Shown here piece after piece: positions 55,080 through 64,000 of a stretch of 64,000 nt of DNA. The translations under genes were made by a program, and so were the position numbers. The notes beneath the pieces were generated by a model. That model was not told the DNA's origin. It did not search any database and saw only the letters and a program-made list of their open reading frames with translations. This DNA comes from Tubiluchus corallicola. Lineage: Eukaryota > Priapulida > Priapulimorpha > Priapulimorphida > Tubiluchidae. Every line of letters starts with the position of its first letter. The first letter of the stretch is position 1. The stretch lies in contig JAQGDQ010000083.1 in the NCBI GenBank assembly GCA_030141605.1, positions 438,001 to 502,000 of the forward strand, written 5' to 3'.

Positions 55080-55970
55080 GAAGAGAGAGATTTTTGTTAC
55101 AGAGTTGGAGCAAGCAGAAAAGACGATTCTCAGCTACATCCTATGACGACACTTTACTCAGGAATGATCCTATGATGACACTTTACTCCTACTTATCTGC
55201 AGGACAGCCTCTCTCCAAATCGAGGAAGATAGCAAAGTTAAATCCCGTCCCGACCAAGGATGGCCTCATCGTTGTTGGAGGGCGACTTAGAAATGCAGCG
55301 CTATCTAAGGCTGCCAAACATACTCGTCTCTAAGTGTCAAACATCTCCGAGGCTGCCTGAGTGTCGTTGTCTCTACGCACACCTAGAGAGCTAGAAAATG
55401 GCAGATTTGCCAGATGATCATGTAGAAGGAACTCACACTTTTGAGTGTGTAGATGTTGATTGCTTTGGAACCTTTTATGTCGTCAGAGGGCGTGCGAAGG
55501 TTAGGCGATATGGCCGTATTTTTACTTGCACCACCACAAGAGCAGTTCACCTAGAGATCCTATATACCCTTGTGACCAGCTCTTTTATTCAAGCGCTGCA
55601 ACGTTTCATAAGCCGAAGAGGTCCACCAAGAATAATCAGGTTTGATCGGGGTACAAATTTTGTTGGCGCCCATGAGGAACTTCTGATTCTATTTCAGAAT
55701 GGAATCACAGTCAAATTAAAAGTACTCTACGACGGAAAGATGTGGAGTGGATCTTCAACCCTGCTTCAGCTAGCCATTTTGGTGACTTCTTCCAGTGCAT
55801 GATTAGAAGTGTAATGACTAGTTTTTAGTCAGCCTCCTGGAACAGCAAACAGTAGACGACGAAGTACACTTGTTCTGCCTAGTTGAAGCCATTTTGAACA
55901 GCGGCTCCCTTCCCATTGTTTCAGACGATCCAAATGACTTACAAACCCCCTGCACTGCCAGCTGGCAGCT
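55080..55970 (+). mobile_element. BEL/Pao retrotransposon pol fragment (decayed)
   Basis: In shifting frames the sequence matches the end of the RNase H/linker region (ELEQAEKTILSYI; GLIVVGGRLRNA at about 55260) and the integrase core (VDCFGTFYVVRGRAKVRRYG, TTRAVHLEI, then FDRGTNFVGA in 55398-55720). A frameshift near 55740 leads to FNPASASHFGDFF, and a further frame gives VEAILNSGS..VSDDPNDL (about 55885). The zinc-binding segment between 55333 and 55398 is mostly deleted, and the last acidic residue of the DDE triad appears as Gln. There are at least three frame breaks and no LTRs seen, so this is an inactive genomic fragment. Confidence 0.85.
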
Positions 55971-55974
55971 TTAA

Positions 55975-56420
55975 GTGCAGAACTAATACAATAAGAATCA
56001 GCCGAGTAACACATATAGTTATACCAAAGTGCATGAATGGATGTCAAAGCAAAGAAGCAAGTAGGTTTCAAGTAGGGGCAAGGCCGTGAGACCCAAAAAA
56101 GGCCTGCATGAGTTTAAACAGCTGGAACTGGTCAAGAGTTGGATCAGTAAGAAAAAAATGCTGTGTACAGCTAATGCAATGCTACATAATAACAAAAATG
56201 CTGTACAAATGCCACATATACTCGGGTCAAAACTTTAGCAGTCTTTTGATTAGAAGAAGAATAAAATAAGCTATCGTTATTAGTGATAGAATACAGTAAC
56301 GAGAAGAACAATTAAATCTTGCTTTTACAGATCATATAGCAATACTGTTTCTATTAGTTTAGTTTGCCCAGTGTTCTAGCAAAAACTCAGGCCTGTATTA
56401 ATATACTACTAGCAATGGCC
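55975..56420. other. Intergenic, nothing recognised
   Basis: Separates the BEL/Pao fragment from the tandem duplication. No feature seen. Confidence 0.4.
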
Positions 56421-56424
56421 CCGC

Positions 56425-57200
56425 AAAGTATTTTGCGTATAAATACTGTAACACTTATAACCAAAAATACGCAAACATCCTACATAGTCCTCATTTATAA
56501 GGCAAAGACAGTTGCAGCGGCTTTTACTGAATTAAAGTTATAAAGTTCTAGACAGAACAATTCAAAACGTCAGCAGTTTTCCAAGCGAGAATTGCCGAAA
56601 ATGAACCTCTGATCAACTCGTCCCAGCTCTTTTTGGTGGAAGCGCCCTAAAACGGAATCCGCACCGTCGCATAGCCCAGTTTCTCCTCTTTCCAACGAGC
56701 TGTGTGTCGCCTTCCGTGAGTCCCACCAGGCGCCGCTAGAACGTTTATTGTGCAGGCTGTTTGGCCAAACTTTCGAAAAAATCGGTTGTTGGGGCCCGGG
56801 AAAACGCCTGTTGTGGGACGCCGTGGTCCTCTCGCAAATTCTTAGTATGCCTACTACACCCACCACTGAACGGGCTATGCAACCATTACCAGCACCACCC
56901 TCAGCCCATTCCCCTTATCTCGAAATAAGAGGTAAGCAAATTGCAAATTTTTGCGAAAAATTGTCAAAATGAGCGTTTTTGGAGGTTTTCGCCCCCCCCC
57001 CGTTCGTCCCGGTGGGCCCGATTCGAAAAATAAACCCCCAATGGCAAATCTGTGAGTCTAGACCTTTCGTTTGACACACAGATCGTCGAGAATGGTGCCG
57101 TCGTTGGAGCTGTAGCCTCGTCGGTTACATATATACCCTACACCACCCTGATTAATATATGCGATTAGCCAAACCCGGCAAAAGAATTTTGCGCATAAAC
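56425..57200. repeat. 1.3-kb tandem duplication, unit 1
   Basis: Matches 57712-58460 in order: ATTTTGCGTATAAA, CTACATAGT, CTGGGAAAACGCC-type block (GGGCCCGGGAAAACGCC), CACCCACCACTGAA, CCCCAATGGCAAATCTGTG and GCCGTCGTTGGAGCTGTAGC. Offsets between matching blocks are 1,287-1,349 bp. Unusually GC-rich for the window. Confidence 0.8.
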
Positions 57201-57204
57201 TCAC

Positions 57205-57612
57205 AAGAAAAACCAACACCACACCACACCAACCAGCCACACCACTCAAAGTACTCCTCACCATACACAACACCATACCACCCACACCACCCACACCATA
57301 GCACACCACCCACAAAACACACCACACCCACCACAGTACACCAACACCACCCACACCACACTGCCCACAGCCTGCCACCTCATCAGATTATCCACACCAC
57401 ACCACTACCACCACAGTACACCAACACCACCCACACCACACTGCCCACAGCCTGCCACCTCATCAGATTATCCACACCACACCACTCAGACCGCACTAAA
57501 CCACACCCACCACACCACTACACCAACCCCCCACACACGCTACCACCCCACCACACCATCCACAGCACACCCTCGCCACCACACCACAACATACAACACC
57601 CACCACATCATA
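57205..57612. repeat. CCACA-rich repeat with 80-bp duplication
   Basis: Degenerate CACCACACC sequence between the two tandem units. An 80-bp block beginning CCACAGTACACCAACACC occurs at 57331 and 57411. A short GAT/GAC triplet run follows at about 57613-57665. Confidence 0.9.
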
Positions 57613-57711
57613 TGGTGATCATGATGTTGATGACGATGATGATGACGACGACAACGATGACGACACCTACAGCACCAACACCAACAGTACAGCATCAGAG
57701 TGAAACCGTTC

Positions 57712-58460
57712 AAAATATTTTGCATAAAGTCGAAACCGTGTCCTATAATAATGAGTCTGTCTATCAATGATCAATAATGCACAGACATTCTACATAGTTT
57801 TGTTTGCTGCTTCTCAGATGACAAGAGGCTAACAGAACTTACTTGTAAAATCTGTAACATTGTAGAACTACAGGTGAAGACAATTCCTGGAACAGCCGCG
57901 TGATTCAAAGACAATGGATGTTCCAAATAACGTGCAGCACAGGGGGTAAAAAAGAATTTCGAAATACACCCCCTCGTTTCATCTAGTATACATTTCTCCT
58001 AATAAAACCACCAACAGTTTGTCCACCGTTTGGTCCTCTTTCTGCTGGCGTGCCTATTTTTTCCCATCATACCAAAACTGTTGCACAGATTGAGTTTTTC
58101 TAGAGGCTGTTTGAGCATTTTTCTGAAAAATTTGCGTGGTTGGGTCCTGGGAAAACGCCCGTCACGGGATGCCGTGGCCCTCCCGCGAAATCTAGAGATG
58201 ACTATAACACCCACCGTTGAATTGGCTATCTAGCCACTACAATCAGCACCCGGGGAACATTCCCATTCTCTAGAAATAAAAGGTATAAGTTTTACAAACA
58301 AAGTCGAAAAAGGGCATTTTTTGAGGTTTCTCGCCATCCGTTCGTCCCCTTGGGTTCTGTTCGAACAATAAGTCCCCAATGGCAAATCTGTGGGTCCTTT
58401 GGTTTTTCGCCGAGAATGATGCCGTCGTTGGAGCTGTAGCCTCGTCGGTTATATATCACA
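57712..58460. repeat. 1.3-kb tandem duplication, unit 2
   Basis: Counterpart of 56425-57200 with substitutions and indels spread evenly. Neither unit has a shared open frame, so it is not evidently coding. Confidence 0.8.
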
Positions 58461-58927
58461 ATATATCATAAAAAAACATACGATGATTTTATACCAATAC
58501 GAATATCATAGTTTTTTTTTATATTATTGCTGAAAGGTTTCTGCTGACTACATGAAGAAAAGGAAAGAGAAAACAGAGTACAAATTAAAGGACGTATTAG
58601 TCATGTTATATATTGGTTGTAAGTATTTGATAATAGAAACACATTATAATACATACTGGTACTACGATGCAGAAAAATTTAACTATTTAATGTAATGTAT
58701 TTTTGTGCTGCGCCTATTTAATAAAATGTAACCCGAGTACAACACAAATATTATATGCACAACCATAATTATGTTGTTAATCATGTTTACCATGTTTGCA
58801 GTGGAGATTGTGTCAGATTACTAAATTACGTTTTTTTTTTCTGATGGACTAATTAAACTAAAATGAGTAAAGGGAGATCATCAAAAAGAAGAAACTACAT
58901 GAAGCCCTAATCACACTCGTATTTCAG

Positions 58928-59037
58928 TGTCTTCGTCGGAGAAGATTCGTATTGCTCGACTGAAGGCACGCCATCTAATGGAGGAACAATTGGGCAGAAG
59001 CCACGTCGACTTCAGCGATGATGACGGCAGTGATTAA
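58928..59037 (+). CDS. Candidate terminal exon, acidic C-terminus
   Basis: Acceptor gtatttcag, phase 1 entry, then SSSEKIRIARLKARHLMEEQ, LGRSH and an acidic DFSDDDGSD end at TAA 59035-59037. The amphipathic Lys/Arg/Glu-rich composition followed by an acidic tail looks coding. ATTAAA at 59334-59339 is a possible poly(A) signal. No upstream exon or family is recognised. Confidence 0.4.
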
Positions 59038-59412
59038 ACTTTAAACACAAATATACAATGTATTCCCGATGCGAGCTATGGACGTTAAATTTCTTAACGT
59101 CGCACGTGCCCTCAAGACTTTTCTATTTTGAACAAGAAACCAGTTTCAAAGTTAAAATGTTAAAATGAGAAGTAACGAATATAGATATAGGTTTTTGGTT
59201 ATTTATGTATAGTTATATTTATACTTAGCCCACTTATTGGATAACGTTAACACACTGAATCGCAAAGTAATTTTGTCAGACTTATAAAGAAAGAAAATGC
59301 AATTTAATATTACGTGACATTGTGATAGATATTATTAAAGGACAAATCAACTTTCAATATTATATATTAGTGAGGGGAAGTTGTTCGTGAAGGGAAGCGT
59401 TGACGGACCTAC

Positions 59413-59448
59413 GTCTGACTGTACATGTGTAGTTGTATACAGTCAGAC
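59413..59448. repeat. Small hairpin
   Basis: 11-bp perfect arms GTCTGACTGTA / TACAGTCAGAC separated by 14 bases. Possibly the end of a short element. No function claimed. Confidence 0.6.
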
Positions 59449-59828
59449 CAAGCCCCCCCCCTCTTCACTAAAAATGTCTCAGTTGACCAACGTACATAGA
59501 CAGGAAACAATAGACACAATACGTGCTTAGAGACGGATGGCGATGATATTGTGGAGGAGTTGCTAATAGACCACAACATTGAGTTCACCTCCGAGGAACT
59601 CTCAAGACCTTCTCAATGACCAGCAACAGATGGCAGTTAAAAAAATACCACTAAAGGAGTAAGATGGAAGGCAAGATATTCAGAAGCCCAATGAGTTTAA
59701 GGAAGGTCCTAGTACAGCAAAGGAAAACACCAGGTGGAAAGTTAATAGACATGTACACGCTAGGTAACTCCCATTAGCTGCAATTAAATTCATTCTGCAT
59801 GAAGTCTGACATACAACTCATGTGTAAA

Positions 59829-59832
<4 letters not shown>

Positions 59833-59900
<68 letters not shown>

Positions 59901-59902
59901 TC
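59833..59902. repeat. (CT)n microsatellite
   Basis: About 65 bp of almost pure CT in the intergenic region before the GPCR gene. Confidence 0.97.
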
Positions 59903-60099
59903 GTTCTGGTCGGTTGTGTAAAAATAATCGCAGAGATCTTAGTTTTAAGAACGTTTAAGATTAATCACAGTTGTTTCTTATTTTCATTAACAGTATAATA
60001 AATAATGATTATAAGTGCTGGTTTCGAAGTTTTCGTTAATGGTTTTTTCATTGGACATGTATTTGTGTAAGTTTAACTTTGTGGATCTGTTCAAACAAA

Positions 60100-60944
60100 T
60101 TAAACATATTATATTATATTATATATAATATGTAAACGTATTATATATATATTATATTACGTTGATTATATGAATTATATATATATGTATGTATGTATGT
60201 ATTTCCAACAATTCATGCAACAAATCTTGCAAACAAACAAAAATACTTTATACTGTCTGCTTTCAACTATTTTCTTGATTTTATTGATGCCAAAATTGAA
60301 CAACAACTTCTACAGTGAGTGTAAGCGACGATTATTCTAACTACGTAGGTGTACAATTTTAATTAAAAATAAGCACCACAAGCATTAAAACGACAAAAAT
60401 TAACAGTTAAAACCCAAATCCCACGGCAAGAAAATATTGGTGACGAAGGCCAATCACACAAGTTAATCTTAACTTGAATAATGATTCAGCATACTTGTAA
60501 ATATAGCGAAATGATATTAGTCTAAGGAAAACGTGCTAGATTTTTTGAAGTACATTTAAACATTATTAAGTACTACCAAACGCGTCTTATACATAAGAAG
60601 TGCCACATTAATTTGAGAACTGAAATGCGAAGAGTTAGTGTGACAAAGGAATTTAGGCGATCATACTACATAATCTTTTGTTTTGGATTTTTATGTACCA
60701 TAAATCTCTGCCAAATATTGCAGGGCATGAAAGATCACTGAATGATTGTAATAAAGAATTCGCATTGAATTTCCATTTGTTCGTTTATAATGTTTGCAAC
60801 ACGAATGCTGAGTCAATGTAAACAAGTTTTCCTACTTTGCACTTGTTCCTTGTCTGTCAGAGTCTACAAGCTGTAATTACAAGTTTTAAATGATTTAAAA
60901 ATTGGATATAAACCAGCTTCATTATTAGTTTTTCGTATTTTCCG
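60100..60944. other. 3' flank of the GPCR gene
   Basis: AT-rich, with an (AT)n/(GTAT)n stretch at 60105-60205. No AATAAA is obvious on the minus strand close to the stop codon, so the 3' end of the transcript is not placed. Confidence 0.4.
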
Positions 60945-62267
60945 CTATGGTCTTGGCTGCAGTGGCATAGCTTGAGTTAATTCGTTTGCTCTTTGTGCAT
61001 GTTGATTGGACGATTCTAATGTATTCGAAAGATCCGGGCCAGACGAGACTGCATTTCTTCTCCGGAGTATCTTAAACTCCTCCCTAAAGCATCTCCGATA
61101 TTCTGCGCTGGCCAAACAATAGATGTACATGTTGAACGCATGATTCATGCATGTAAGGTAACTGGCAAATGAACGACAGGCCACATAGACATCGTTGGTA
61201 ATACTGCGGAATGTGACACGCTGAATAATAGCAAAGATGACATTTGGTGTTGTAAGAGTAATGTAAGTCACAGAAACAGTTACCAGAAACACGTGTAGGC
61301 GGCGTTGCTCTGTAGCATCTTCAACCTGTTTGGCTGTTGGTCTTCTAAAATTGTTGCTCCTCAACTTCATTTGTCGTCTATAGCCTCTAATGACCAAAGG
61401 ATTAAGCGAAGCAACAATAGCAGTCGGTATGATCTGACCAATAAATGCTCTTGCCCAAGAATAAAAGTATTTGTACGCAGGATGTAGCGTGACTGGTTTG
61501 TAAGATGTCTCCGTATAAGTTACTTCCGCTGTTTCTTCATCAAACCACTTCTTTACCGTTTTTGAAAAAAATTCTGGTGTAATAAGTAACAATGCTGAAC
61601 AGAATATGAGTAAGACAACAACATTGACAACACGCCTCTTACGTATGATTCTGACCTTCAGTGGGTGACAAATGGCAATGTATCGGTCCACAGTCAGTGC
61701 TGCTGTAAGATAGTTGCTGGAATATATAAACCAGTTGAGAAATGGGTTGAAGCACTTCGCAAGAAATGTAGCCGCTTGTATAGATGATGTTGCGACTAGA
61801 TATTTGGCCAAGGCGTAACTCAGATAGACATGAATCACGATGATATCTGCAATAGGTATCCAACGCAGGTATGTGTACGACACTTCTTGCAAACGCTTGC
61901 TATTCCAGAAAATGACAATATTTACCACATTTCCAACTAAACCAAAGACATAAGCCACAGGAACACCGTAGCCAAACAGGTAGTAACTAAGTGTATTTCG
62001 GCTGAATTTCTCTTCCTGTGAATGATCTTTAGTTTTGACAACATTGCTGTTGCTATTATAGTATTCAGTGTTGGCTGATGTTGTGTTATTCACAATAACA
62101 TCAATTCTTTTTCCATTGGTTGTGTTTGACCTCCCGTTGTTATCTTCAAATCTATTGTCACCAAAATGAATAAAATTTCGTAAAAAATTCTCATTGTTCT
62201 CTTTTTGAAGTTCAACTCCATGAATGAGCAAATTTGCTACGAAGAATAGCGAAAGTCTGCCTTTCAT
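60945..62267 (-). CDS. Class A GPCR, FMRFamide-receptor type (440 aa, single exon)
   Basis: An intact intronless frame with seven hydrophobic helices: TM1 98-121 (GN at 112-113), TM2 135-157 (PIAD), TM3 170-198 ending in DRYIAICHPL (DRY 194-196), TM4 213-233, TM5 274-295 (P281), TM6 324-348 (P341, with no CWxP) and TM7 361-386 with NMYIY (379-383) in place of NPxxY. A hydrophobic start (residues 3-16) looks like a signal peptide before an Asn-rich, N-glycosylatable ectodomain. The TM3-DRY and TM7 style (NMYIYCLASAEYRRCF) fits invertebrate FMRFamide/neuropeptide receptors that signal through G proteins. Oddly, extracellular loop 2 (about 232-270) has no Cys to pair with C172. The ligand is unknown. 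Confidence 0.88.
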   Translation of the reverse strand: MKGRLSLFFVANLLIHGVELQKENNENFLRNFIHFGDNRFEDNNGRSNTTNGKRIDVIVNNTTSANTEYYNSNSNVVKTKDHSQEEKFSRNTLSYYLFGYGVPVAYVFGLVGNVVNIVIFWNSKRLQEVSYTYLRWIPIADIIVIHVYLSYALAKYLVATSSIQAATFLAKCFNPFLNWFIYSSNYLTAALTVDRYIAICHPLKVRIIRKRRVVNVVVLLIFCSALLLITPEFFSKTVKKWFDEETAEVTYTETSYKPVTLHPAYKYFYSWARAFIGQIIPTAIVASLNPLVIRGYRRQMKLRSNNFRRPTAKQVEDATEQRRLHVFLVTVSVTYITLTTPNVIFAIIQRVTFRSITNDVYVACRSFASYLTCMNHAFNMYIYCLASAEYRRCFREEFKILRRRNAVSSGPDLSNTLESSNQHAQRANELTQAMPLQPRP

Positions 62268-64000
62268 TTTATTTACTGAGCCTTTTTGGTAAAACGCTTA
62301 ATTGTAACTGCTATTTTCTATGAGACACTGCAAGTTTTTAAGGCATAGTCACAGGTTTCAGATGTGCGCATCTCTCAAAGCGCATCGCCAATTATCACAG
62401 CATAATAGAGCGACATTATAACGGACGTAAATGTGTCACTTCGCAAATTGGCTCCTGAATGCCATGGTTTTGTTATTAGAATGACTAATTTTTGTTTGCT
62501 TTTCTACAAATTTGTTAAACTAATTGACATGCGGGATGCATAAAACATTTATTGTTTTAAGAGGTAAAGTGGCTATATTAACCTAAATTAACGTAGATAC
62601 CACTCATTGTATCTATATAGCGACACTGTTGCAATCGTGTCCGTCAGTAAAAATATTAATCTGATGGTAAAAAAAATTAACAAAACTTTACATTGATGAG
62701 TAGTGTTATGTATCCATGCGTAAATATAGCAATATTGAGTGAATTTACATCCAAACGTGCAAGCATAACGCCGTGACCGTGTCTGCACTGACTATACCTG
62801 GTCGAGGGTGGTTAACTCATGCCAATACTAAATCTTGTAGATAATTATTGTGCTCAAGCGTGATTAACCAGTGTGCACAATGCCTGTGTTTAATTTGAAA
62901 TTTCCTGACTCTGCTTACTACATACTTTTGGAGTCATTTAGTATGTTACGACTAGACAGACAAAGCCGTTTGCCATCATTTTCACATTTTGGCTCCTGTC
63001 TCAGACCTGTAATCAATCAGATATTTTTTATATTTGTCATTTTAATATACACCATCGTCTCAGGCCCTACTTCAGGTGTCTAACCTGCAAGTTTCGTGGC
63101 TTTAGTTACTATAGTTTTAGAATTATTCAGTGCTACGCATTTTAGCTCCTATTTAAAACTCCAATTATACAGTTACCTTACAAACTCACAATACATTTTT
63201 CTATTAAATCGGGCCACAATCCCAGCTTTTTTAACCACATTGTTAACTGTCCTTACCAGAGTCGCGTAGCAAGTGTTTGTGATGACCAGAAGGAAAAACA
63301 CTGCTGGCGCCCCAAGTTTTAAATATTTTGATCTTTTGTTTCCTTGGTGAAACCAAAAATTGTGCACGTTTTTGGCGTTCCTGAGTTCCACATTTCTACA
63401 TGATAGGGTAAACGAATTTTTTCCTTTGTTTGATTTGTAGTACTGCACCATAGTAACTCTTTTCTGTGCATTAGTTGCTCGCAACACGATAGTCCTTGAC
63501 CGTTCAGGTCCAACATTAAAACAAAATAAATTCCAAAATTATGAAAGATACAGAACGCTGCAGGTTTTCACAATAATACAATTGGCATTAAATTTTGGAG
63601 AAACGCCACTGTTTTTCCAAAAATTATCCATCTGTTAAACCACGAGCCACCCTATACATGTTGTTAAATAACAAATTTAGCATTTTTTTTCTAGGCTCTG
63701 CGTAGTAATTAAGTCAGCTACGATGTTCTCTGACTAGACAATTTTGCTGTAGTTTGAAAACTTTTTAATAGTTTTATTAATGTCGGATTAGTTTCTGATT
63801 CAGTGCGTTTGCATAGCAAATTCGTCCATTAGTCTGGGTTAAGCTTTTCTAGTTATTCACATGTCCTGAGTTTCCATTTCATGAGGATCATTTTGAGATC
63901 AAGTTCATCGCTCTATGTTATTTCTAACATAAGATAATCTACGTTGAAATTGAGGTGCACGCTACGCACTGATAAGTATAATCTTGAGAAAATCGATGTT
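62268..64000. other. 5' flank of the GPCR gene, nothing further recognised
   Basis: It should include the minus-strand promoter and any upstream non-coding exon. No convincing TATA box, CpG cluster or second gene is visible. Open frames here are short and show no recognisable domain. Confidence 0.4.

Noticed and set aside
56570-56866. 98-codon minus-strand frame
   Set aside because: Not conserved in the duplicated unit at 57.7-58.5 kb, where substitutions and indels break it.
57159-57770. His/Pro/Thr-rich 203-codon frame
   Set aside because: Low-complexity CCACA repeat; no conserved domain, and the 80-bp internal duplication is not a codon multiple.
63173-63487. 104-codon minus-strand frame upstream of the GPCR
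   Set aside because: No recognisable domain, composition like the surrounding AT-rich DNA, and an overlapping frame of similar length.

Overview
The window looks like genomic DNA of an invertebrate animal. It is AT-rich, its coding sequence is broken into short exons with GT..AG introns, the families present are metazoan (MAM domains, a rhodopsin-family peptide GPCR, a glycogenin fragment, a BEL/Pao retrotransposon), and short DNA transposons and microsatellites are dense. I cannot name the phylum from the sequence alone.

Positions 1-41,680 (+ strand) are most of one large gene whose 5' end lies before the window. About 35 exons splice in one open frame (roughly 1,770 residues) and encode nine consecutive MAM domains (D1-D9), short Thr-rich linkers, a Thr/Ser-rich stalk, one transmembrane helix and a 64-residue cytoplasmic tail. 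Nearly every domain uses the same three-exon pattern: exon a (first Cys pair), exon b (core) and exon c (last strand), with intron phases 1 / 1 / 0 / 1. D7-D9 (32.4-40.3 kb) are a duplicated copy of D1-D3 (before the window to 11.9 kb). The copies are unevenly similar: D1b/D7b and D2a-b/D8a-b are almost identical, while neighbouring exons have drifted, which looks like gene conversion. Cysteines come and go in pairs across the nine domains. Two long complementary triplet repeats sit in the introns after D5c and after D7c, where pairing in the pre-mRNA could loop out exactly two in-frame domains.

The introns carry many non-autonomous DNA elements: a 380-390 bp MITE family in three copies, a hAT-type element with a perfect 8-bp target duplication, a piggyBac-type element in TTAA, a pogo/Tigger-like element in TA, a long foldback element and several unnamed families. 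A relic copy of a D3c exon survives beside one element.

From 41.7 to 60.9 kb the DNA is mostly intergenic. It has repeats, an 80-bp minisatellite, a 0.7-kb (AATC)n array, a truncated intronless glycogenin-like fragment directly followed by a decayed BEL/Pao pol fragment, a 1.3-kb tandem duplication, and two orphan candidate terminal exons (47.4 and 58.9 kb).

At 60,945-62,267 (- strand) an intact single-exon gene encodes a 440-residue class A GPCR of the FMRFamide-receptor type. The remaining 1.7 kb shows no gene I can support.
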